Of a stretch of DNA of 12,451 nucleotides, positions 7,296 through 12,451 are shown one piece after another. Under the pieces are notes generated by a model, which saw only the letters and a program-made list of their open reading frames with translations, searched no databases and was not told the origin of the DNA. The position numbers and the translations under genes are program-made. The stretch spans positions 1 to 12,451 of the forward strand of contig JACCVC010000164.1 of the NCBI GenBank assembly GCA_013698305.1, in the 5' to 3' direction. Positions within the stretch are counted from its first letter, which is position 1. Every line of letters begins with the position of its first letter. The DNA comes from Chloroflexia bacterium. GTDB lineage: Bacteria > Chloroflexota > Chloroflexia > Thermomicrobiales > UBA6265.

Positions 7296-8351
7296 ATGGC
7301 AAACTTTGGAGAGACGCTCAAGCAGGCGAGGGCGCATAAGGGTGTAACCCTCAAGGAAGCTGAGCAGGCGACAAGAATCAATCGCAGCCACCTTGCCGCG
7401 CTTGAGGACGAGAACTTCCGGGCGATGCCCCCGCTGATCTATCAGCGTGGAATCGTTCGCAACTACGCGCTGTACCTCGACCTCGACCCCTCGCGCCTCC
7501 TCATGTCGTTTGAGGAGGCACGAGGAGACGACGGCGACAGCCAACCGCGAGGGGTACAGGCCGTGCCGCCCCTCAACATGCCAACACACTGGGCGCCGAA
7601 CTTCGCGATCATCTCGTTCTCGGTTGTGCTCAGTGCGATCGTGTTCGCATGGGTGTACAGCGCTTTCGTGCAACCCACTGACGACCAGGCTGAAGCCACC
7701 GAAATCATCGCGACGGTGACCCCGTTGGCGAATGACGTCGCGTTGCCCACCGAGGCTCCGGCGACCGCGACACCCGAGCCGTCTCCAACACCTGAACCGA
7801 CCGCGACACCAGTCGTTGCGGAGCGCGTCGATACGGGTCGCGATCTCCCGGCGACGGAACCACCCCTCGCAAGTGGGCCTGCCGCTCCTCCTGTGACCGG
7901 AGCGAGTGAGGCGAGCGAACAAGACCCCATAGTGGCGAGTGTCTCCGGCGACGGCAGCGACAATCAGCTCCAGAATCAACAAGAGCGTCCGGGTGAGGAA
8001 AGCGCTCCCGCCATTGAAGCGCTGCTCGAGCAAAGCACGAACGCAGATCAATCGCCCGCCAGCAATACGACCGCCGAAGGCGCCTATATCACCAGCATCA
8101 GGGTCGAAGCGGAGGACGACATCACCATTTCGATCGTGGCCGACGGGTTGGAAGTGTTCAACGGCCCATTGGCGGAAGGTGAAGAGACCGAGTTCTACGA
8201 CGCCTCGGTGTTCGAAGTCTATACGTCCTCAGGCGCAAACACGTTCTTCACCAACGCATGTGGACTCGGATTCTACGCCGGGTACGAGCCAGGAGAAGTC
8301 GTCTATTCCTTGCCTGCTGACGAAAGCTCCTGCGCCCCTGTCGGCAACTGA
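7296..8351 (+). CDS. RodZ-like HTH/single-TM protein with DUF4115-like C-terminal domain
   Basis: Membrane-anchored cytoskeletal-type protein (351 aa). The N-terminal HTH_25 domain (about 1-75, FGETLKQARAHKGVTLKEAE then YQRGIVRNYALYLDLDP) is the region by which RodZ binds MreB in rod-shaped bacteria. One TM helix spans about 103-125. A Thr/Pro/Glu-rich spacer (about 150-205, TPEPSPTPEPTATP) and a low-complexity Ser/Glu/Gln stretch follow. The C-terminal beta domain (about 264-340) resembles DUF4115, with VADGLEVFNGPLAEGE (281-296). The extracytoplasmic domain has C322 and C346, which could form a disulfide. The ATG at 7296 has only a weak site (GGAT, 5 nt before). I see no convincing promoter in the 258-nt gap upstream. 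Whether it acts in cell shape here depends on an mreB elsewhere. Confidence 0.85.
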   Translation: MANFGETLKQARAHKGVTLKEAEQATRINRSHLAALEDENFRAMPPLIYQRGIVRNYALYLDLDPSRLLMSFEEARGDDGDSQPRGVQAVPPLNMPTHWAPNFAIISFSVVLSAIVFAWVYSAFVQPTDDQAEATEIIATVTPLANDVALPTEAPATATPEPSPTPEPTATPVVAERVDTGRDLPATEPPLASGPAAPPVTGASEASEQDPIVASVSGDGSDNQLQNQQERPGEESAPAIEALLEQSTNADQSPASNTTAEGAYITSIRVEAEDDITISIVADGLEVFNGPLAEGEETEFYDASVFEVYTSSGANTFFTNACGLGFYAGYEPGEVVYSLPADESSCAPVGN

Positions 8352-8470
8352 TACCGAATCCGGGTAAACAGCTAGCGAACAAATCGTAGCGGAGGAGTGG
8401 GTGAAGCGCGTAGTGATCATCTCGATTCGGTATGACATTCACTCCCGACAGATTGACCTTTCCACACAGG

Positions 8471-8503
8471 ACACCGGGAGCGACTTCTCATCGCTCCCGG
8501 TGT
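8471..8503. terminator. bidirectional hairpin between convergent genes
   Basis: A perfect 13-bp inverted repeat (ACACCGGGAGCGA / TCGCTCCCGGTGT) with a 7-nt loop sits between the ends of the RodZ-like gene (8351) and the lipid kinase gene (8527). Position and strength fit a transcription terminator for both. Neither side has a run of T's, so it is not a textbook intrinsic terminator. It may instead stabilise 3' ends. Confidence 0.6.
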
Positions 8504-8526
8504 TGTCGGTTCAATCGGTCACCAAA

Positions 8527-9471
8527 TCAAAACACAGCAGGATGATGCTTCTCTGGAATCTCCGGCACGATCACCCGGATCGCGCCCGGCAGCACTCGTA
8601 GAGCCACCGGCGTCTCGCCGTCCACATCGCCATCGAATTGCACCGGCAGATGCGGCTCCGCATCGAGTGCGATCTCCACGCCCCTCAACCGGTCAACGTA
8701 CGGTGAGCGATCCAGCCGCCGGGTCGCCGCCTGTACCAACACCTTCGCCAGTTGGACCGGGCCGTTGGCCGTGACGATGAAAACATCCAACAACCCGTCC
8801 GCTTTCGAGATGCCCCGCGCCAGCTTCATCGCCGGATGCACGATCGACTTCCCGTTTGCCACCAGCACCAGTGGCGACTTTGCCAGGTGCTCCGTCCCGT
8901 CGACGGTGATCCGCATCGTCGACGGTCGATCCAGCAAGGCTCGAACCGCGGCGGGCAGGTATGCCAGCCAACCAACCCTGCGCTTCCAGGCAGAGTTGCT
9001 CCGCGCGAACAGGCGGCTGTCGAACCCTGCCCCAGCCATATGCAAAAAAATCCGGCGCTCGCTCCAGCCGGCGTCGATCCGTCGCACGCGGTGGGGACCG
9101 AAGATCAACGCCGCCCCGTCAGCAACTCGCGTCGGGATTCGAAGTTCGCGGGCGATGATGTTCGTTGACCCTCCCGGCAGGATCGCCAGGGGAATCTCCT
9201 TGTGGACCACCGCCGACGCCACTTCGGCAACAGTCCCGTCGCCGCCAACGGCGACGATCAGGCGGGCGCCCTCGGCATGGCTCGCCGCAAGTTCCCTCGC
9301 TTCACCGGCGCGGGTGGTGATCCGCACGTCGATCTCGACGCCATCTGGCGCAGCGTCACGTAGCGCCGCGATCACCGCGCGGATGTCGCGACGCGTCGCG
9401 GGGTTCGCCACCACCAGCAAGCGATCACCGCGGCCGATCTGGATTCGTTCCTCATCCGCGAATCGCGTCAT
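8527..9471 (-). CDS. diacylglycerol kinase family lipid kinase
   Basis: Cytosolic or membrane-associated ATP-dependent lipid kinase (314 aa) of the DAGK catalytic-domain family (DgkB/YegS/BmrU type). Substrate is unproven; diacylglycerol or a related lipid is likely. The nucleotide-binding VGGDGTVAEV (75-84), the loop ILPGGSTNIIARELRIP (97-113) and MAGAGFDSRL (145-154) are present. Near the C-terminus is FDGDVDGE, matching the family's late DG(E/D) metal-site motif. Length is typical. The frame is open to a TTG at 9513; ATG codons lie at 9480 and 9471. GAAGAG directly abuts the first and is 9 nt from the second, so I prefer 9471 while 9480 remains possible. It ends the right-hand minus-strand gene series, 83 nt after the 37-residue ORF. 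Confidence 0.9.
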   Translation of the reverse strand: MTRFADEERIQIGRGDRLLVVANPATRRDIRAVIAALRDAAPDGVEIDVRITTRAGEARELAASHAEGARLIVAVGGDGTVAEVASAVVHKEIPLAILPGGSTNIIARELRIPTRVADGAALIFGPHRVRRIDAGWSERRIFLHMAGAGFDSRLFARSNSAWKRRVGWLAYLPAAVRALLDRPSTMRITVDGTEHLAKSPLVLVANGKSIVHPAMKLARGISKADGLLDVFIVTANGPVQLAKVLVQAATRRLDRSPYVDRLRGVEIALDAEPHLPVQFDGDVDGETPVALRVLPGAIRVIVPEIPEKHHPAVF

Positions 9472-9554
9472 GGCGGTCATCTCTTCAGGAATCACGAACG
9501 TACCGACTAGCAACCCTGCCCGGCATCGTCATGAAATCTGTTGACAACCTTGAG

Positions 9555-9668
9555 CTAAGCCTCTTCTTCATCAGGACCGAACACCTGGTCCACGATGTAG
9601 TTGGCCAACCAGGTGGCAGCGGCGGTCAACGCCAGACCGAGAATCCCGCGCATCGTATTCTTGAGCAT
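9555..9668 (-). CDS. 37-residue single-TM small protein with acidic tail
   Basis: A short ORF in the gap between the YggT-like gene and the lipid kinase gene, on the same strand. It begins MLKNTMRGILGLALTAAA, has one hydrophobic helix (about 8-26), then NYIVDQVFGPDEEEA and a TAG stop. Basic residues before the helix (K3, R7) and an acidic tail predict N-in, C-out insertion or peripheral anchoring. AGAGAGA lies just before the ATG. It would otherwise leave a 242-nt hole in a tightly packed operon. I do not recognise a family. The call rests on position, start site and the tidy TM architecture, not homology. Confidence 0.55.
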   Translation of the reverse strand: MLKNTMRGILGLALTAAATWLANYIVDQVFGPDEEEA

Positions 9669-9713
9669 GTTCTCTCTACCCTTTTCGTATGCAATCGCAT
9701 CAGGCAACTCGCC

Positions 9714-10049
9714 CTATGCTCGTCGATTGAGCGTACCACTCGTCGCCACCAGACCGAGCGGAAACAGCAATACCAGCCCAAGCAATGAGATGTCCACCAT
9801 CGTGAACGGACCCCAGATCTCGCGGTTGGCGCCTGGCAACGCCTCCAGCACGTCAGTTGCCCGCGACGTCAACCCGTACACGAAGCGCCCCGTCCAGACG
9901 CTCTCCGTCGCCCCGAACGCCACCAGGACTGTCCTCATCACGATAATCGACGCAAACAAGGCATAGACGTAGAGGATCGCAACGGTGATCGAATAGGATC
10001 GCGCTTCCGCCGTCCGCATCCTCCGGCGTCGAGCCGCCTGGTCAAGCAT
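9714..10049 (-). CDS. YggT-like two-TM membrane protein
   Basis: Small membrane protein (111 aa) with a basic N-terminus (ARRRRMR), TM1 at about 19-43 and TM2 at about 84-103. The segment between them (FVYGLTSRATDVLEALPG, then PFTMVDISLLGLVLLF) resembles one YggT repeat, where a T-containing loop precedes a D-containing second helix. The similarity is only suggestive and no function can be assigned. The ATG at 10049 lies inside the last codons of coaBC (8-nt overlap, ATGCTTGA), with GGAAGG directly before it and GGAG further upstream. Translational coupling to coaBC is therefore likely. Confidence 0.75.
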   Translation of the reverse strand: MLDQAARRRRMRTAEARSYSITVAILYVYALFASIIVMRTVLVAFGATESVWTGRFVYGLTSRATDVLEALPGANREIWGPFTMVDISLLGLVLLFPLGLVATSGTLNRRA

Positions 10050-11283
10050 CCTTCCGCTCCGCCTCCGGCAGCGCCGGAATGAGTTGATGCACTATCACCC
10101 GAGCGAGCTCCGCCTTCGCCAGCAATGGGAGCTGGATGACATCTCCATTCGCGAACAGTAGTGTCGCCTGGCTGTTGGCGCTGCCGATCGTGGCGACCGC
10201 GTCGTTTGCGACGAGCATGTCCAGAGCCTTGGCCTGGAGCTTGGCCTGTGAGTTGGCAACCAGATCATCTGTCTCCGCTGCAAAGCCCACCAGGAACAAA
10301 CCATCGCGCTTCACCGTCGCAAGAATATCCGGATTTCGCGTCAGCCGGACAATCGGCGCGTCATCTCCGGGCCCCTTCTTGATCTTGGAAGCGACCGCCG
10401 ATTCCGGACGAAAATCGGCGACAGCCGCCGCCATAATCAGCACGTCGGCATCCCCGGTCTCTTCCTGGACGAGCGCGGACATCTCCCGAGCCGATTCACA
10501 GCGCTCGACGCGCCCAACCATTGGCGGCACAGTGACGGTCGGGCCAACCACCGACACCACGTCAGCCCCAGCATCGAACGCGGCGTCCGCCAACGCCACA
10601 CCCATCTGGCCCGATGACCGGTTACCGATGAATCGCACCGGGTCGATCGCCTCGTGCGTACCCCCCGCCGAGACCACGACCTTTCGACCGGCCAGTGGAC
10701 CACCTCGCGCGAGTTGCTCGCGAACCGCCGCAACGATCCGATCGCGGCTGGTAAGCCGACCATCACCGTTCGCCCCTGAGGCAAGATGCCCGCTTTCAGG
10801 CTCGACAATGGTCACGCCGCGAGATCGCAGAAGCTCGATGTTGGCCCTGGTCGCCGGATGATGCCACATGTGATGCTCCATCGCCGGAGCCACGATGATC
10901 GGAGCCTGAGTTGCCAGCAATGTAGCCGTCAACATGTCATCGACCATGCCCTGCGCCATGCGAGCGATGGTGTTGGCAGTGGCGGGGGCAACGATCACCG
11001 CGTCCGCCGAGGCCGCGAGCGTCACGTGCCCCGCCTCCTCGCCCGCCCAGCCATCGAAGACATCGCGATAGACAGGTTGCCGGGTGATCGCCTCGAAGGT
11101 CATCGGGCCGACGAACCGCGTCGCCGCCGCCGTCATCACCACCCGCAGGTCGACCCCCTGCTGCGCGAGGTAGCTGGCGTGGTCGGCAGCCTTGTAGGCG
11201 GCGATTCCACCGGTCACGCCCAGCACGATCCGCTTGCCGGTCAACAGCGATGGTGGCGGAGCGAATCGATCAGTCGGCGGCAC
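10042..11283 (-). CDS. coaBC: bifunctional phosphopantothenoylcysteine decarboxylase/phosphopantothenate-cysteine ligase
   Basis: Two-domain coenzyme A enzyme (413 aa). The CoaB half joins 4'-phosphopantothenate to cysteine using CTP; the CoaC half decarboxylates the product to 4'-phosphopantetheine using FMN. CoaC (about 15-190) shows VLGVTGGIAAYKAADHA and catalytic H86 (GHVTLA), then APATANTIARMAQGMVDDML. Its PxMNxxMW motif reads PAMEHHMW (E136), and the usual ACG-x2-G-x-GRM substrate loop reads ASGANGDGRL (S169), so the conserved Asn and Cys are both replaced. CoaB (about 198-405) has SAGGTHEAIDPVRFIGN, SSGQMG, AAAVADFRP, KIKKG and VGFAAET, all as expected. GTG 11283 is chosen because GGAAGGG precedes it by 10 nt and the upstream frame lies inside the threonine aldolase gene. 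It overlaps that gene by 14 nt. Confidence 0.92.
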   Translation of the reverse strand: MPPTDRFAPPPSLLTGKRIVLGVTGGIAAYKAADHASYLAQQGVDLRVVMTAAATRFVGPMTFEAITRQPVYRDVFDGWAGEEAGHVTLAASADAVIVAPATANTIARMAQGMVDDMLTATLLATQAPIIVAPAMEHHMWHHPATRANIELLRSRGVTIVEPESGHLASGANGDGRLTSRDRIVAAVREQLARGGPLAGRKVVVSAGGTHEAIDPVRFIGNRSSGQMGVALADAAFDAGADVVSVVGPTVTVPPMVGRVERCESAREMSALVQEETGDADVLIMAAAVADFRPESAVASKIKKGPGDDAPIVRLTRNPDILATVKRDGLFLVGFAAETDDLVANSQAKLQAKALDMLVANDAVATIGSANSQATLLFANGDVIQLPLLAKAELARVIVHQLIPALPEAERKDA

Positions 11284-12355
11284 GGACTCTGGACCCTTCC
11301 AGCATCGTGGGTACCGTTGACCCGATGATGTCCAGCGCCTTGTCGACATCGGCGTCATCGACGTCGACGTGCGTCACCATGCGCAGGCCGACCGCCCCGT
11401 AATTCGACACCAACAGCCCACGCTCCTTGAGTCGCTCAGCCAGCTCGGTCTGATCGATCGACCCATCAACCTGAAACACGACGATATTGGTCTGCACTCC
11501 CTCGGGATCGAGCGTCACGCCAGCGATCCGTGCCAGAGACGCCGCCAATCGCTTCGCCCGGACATGGTCCTCCGGCAACCGGTCGACCATCGTCTCCAGC
11601 GCCACAATGCCAGCAGCGGCAATCACCCCCGCCTGACGCATGGCGCCGCCGAGCAGCTTGCGCTGACGCCGGACGCGCTCGATAAAATCGGCACTGCCTG
11701 CTACCACCGAGCCGACGGGTGCCGCAAGCGCCTTGCTCAGGCAAAATTGCACGCTGTCGACATGTGCGGTGATCTCCGGCACACCCACTCCGAGCGCAGC
11801 GGCGGCGTTGAAAATCCTCGCGCCATCGAGATGCACCGGCACGTTATGGCGCGACGAGATCTGCGCCACCTCCCGCATGTAGCTGAGCGGCAACACCCTC
11901 CCCGAGCGACGATTGTGGGTATTCTCGATGCAAATCACCTGTGTGCGAGGGTATCCGGACCGGTCCACCCGGATCGCCAACTCGATCCGGGTGGGATCGA
12001 TCGTGCCATCAACTTCTGTTGGCAAGATGAACTGGGTAATGCCACCCAGCGCCGCCGGGCTTCCACTCTCGAACCAGTAGATATGGGACTCGTCACCGAG
12101 AATCGCCTCGTCTCCGCGCCCACAACGCGCCATCATCGCCGACACATTTCCCATTGTACCGCTCGGCACGTAAACCGCCGCCTCCTTGCCGACCATCTGG
12201 GCCGCCAGCGCTTCGAGGCGATTGACGGTTGGGTCTTCCCCGTACTGGTCATCACCGACGATGGCATCGGCCATCGCCTGGCGCATCGCCGCCGTCGGTC
12301 GCGTGATCGTGTCGGAGCGAAAGTCGAGCAGCGTGTTGTTCTCGTGCGTATTCAC
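11270..12355 (-). CDS. ltaE: low-specificity L-threonine aldolase
   Basis: PLP-dependent fold-type I enzyme (361 aa) that splits L-threonine or L-allo-threonine into glycine and acetaldehyde in the cytosol. FRSDTITRPTAAMRQAM (12-28) and DDQYGEDPTVNRLE (35-48) are the family's N-terminal signature. The cofactor pocket has SGTMGN (65-70) and H91, which stacks on the PLP ring. VHLDGARIFNAA (174-185) carries D177 and R180. K208 in FCLSKALAAPVGS forms the Schiff base. Length is normal and no expected residue is missing. The start is GTG at 12355, with AGGA about 10 nt upstream. It sits before coaBC and overlaps it by 14 nt; the two share no obvious pathway step, so the link may be only transcriptional. 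Confidence 0.93.
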   Translation of the reverse strand: MNTHENNTLLDFRSDTITRPTAAMRQAMADAIVGDDQYGEDPTVNRLEALAAQMVGKEAAVYVPSGTMGNVSAMMARCGRGDEAILGDESHIYWFESGSPAALGGITQFILPTEVDGTIDPTRIELAIRVDRSGYPRTQVICIENTHNRRSGRVLPLSYMREVAQISSRHNVPVHLDGARIFNAAAALGVGVPEITAHVDSVQFCLSKALAAPVGSVVAGSADFIERVRRQRKLLGGAMRQAGVIAAAGIVALETMVDRLPEDHVRAKRLAASLARIAGVTLDPEGVQTNIVVFQVDGSIDQTELAERLKERGLLVSNYGAVGLRMVTHVDVDDADVDKALDIIGSTVPTMLEGSRVRAAD

Positions 12356-12388
12356 GGGTGGTTGTTCCTGACGTTGATGCGGGCGACA

Positions 12389-12451
12389 CTATCCGCCGGA
12401 TGGCACCGTCGGATCCTCGATACGTTCAATAATACCCTCGTTGTCATCCTG
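12389..12451 (-). CDS. C-terminal tail of an upstream gene (partial)
   Basis: On the minus strand the frame from the right edge runs 20 codons (QDDNEGIIERIEDPTVPSGG) to a TAG at 12391-12389, 33 nt before the threonine aldolase start. Acidic composition, ordinary codon use and operon-like spacing suggest the end of a real protein. A second frame also stays open through this short stretch, so this is only a likely call. Function unknown. Confidence 0.4.
   Translation of the reverse strand, partial: QDDNEGIIERIEDPTVPSGG

Noticed and set aside
7176..8051. 291-codon open frame on the minus strand across the RodZ-like gene
   Set aside because: Low-complexity Arg/Gly-rich translation antisense to the HTH, TM and spacer of a convincing gene.
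8401..8601. Small GTG-started ORF after the RodZ-like gene, preceded by GGAGGAG
   Set aside because: The site is only 3 nt from the GTG, and the frame runs through the terminator-like hairpin and into the convergent lipid kinase gene.
8765..9544. 259-codon plus-strand frame across the lipid kinase gene
   Set aside because: Antisense to GGDGT and other kinase motifs; translation has no domain-like features.
9541..9563. Perfect TTGACA hexamer on the plus strand
   Set aside because: No -10-like hexamer follows at 16-18 nt, and no plus-strand gene lies downstream.
10136..10861. 241-codon plus-strand frame across coaBC
   Set aside because: Antisense shadow of a well-conserved enzyme, rich in Ser/Thr/Arg and without domain features.

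Overview
The window is GC-rich, tightly packed bacterial chromosomal DNA with no mobile element, CRISPR array, tRNA or rRNA. The Thr/Pro/Glu 'TPEPTATP' spacer in the RodZ-like protein and the overall gene style suggest a Chloroflexota bacterium (perhaps Thermomicrobia-like). That placement is a soft inference, not a marker-based assignment.

Left part (1-2254, + strand): the end of a redox operon. It holds a NuoE/FdsG-type [2Fe-2S] subunit, whose reading frame is open through the left edge, and an overlapping NuoF/FdsB-type FMN/NADH/[4Fe-4S] subunit. Together they would form the diaphorase module of an NAD-dependent enzyme such as a formate dehydrogenase, hydrogenase or complex-I-like enzyme. 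No catalytic subunit is present downstream, so any partner must lie upstream. The flavin subunit carries several unusual active-site substitutions.

Middle left (2351-4263, - strand): a translationally coupled pair, an ornithine cyclodeaminase/mu-crystallin-family dehydrogenase and a 10-TM EamA/DMT permease. They share one promoter (TTGAGG-17-TACACT). This suggests a linked amino- or imino-acid metabolism and transport unit.

Centre (4264-8351, + strand): a divergent intergenic region with a good sigma70-type promoter drives the most unusual gene here. It encodes a 785-residue protein whose two ends carry the same Cys4 box (C-x2-C-R-x-F-Q-x8-G-W-C-T...L-A-C), joined by about 650 hydrophilic, probably disordered residues with a single cysteine. 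I recognise no family for it. A RodZ-like protein follows (HTH_25, one TM segment, Pro/Thr-rich spacer, DUF4115-like domain). A perfect 13-bp hairpin then separates it from the convergent right-hand unit.

Right part (12451-8527, - strand): a compact operon-like series. It runs from the tail of an unidentified gene through low-specificity threonine aldolase, bifunctional CoaBC (coenzyme A synthesis), a two-TM YggT-like protein and a 37-residue single-TM small protein to a diacylglycerol-kinase-family lipid kinase. Several junctions overlap: threonine aldolase/coaBC by 14 nt and coaBC/YggT-like by 8 nt. The CoaC half of CoaBC lacks both the Asn of the PxMNxxMW motif and the conserved redox Cys, replaced by Glu and Ser.
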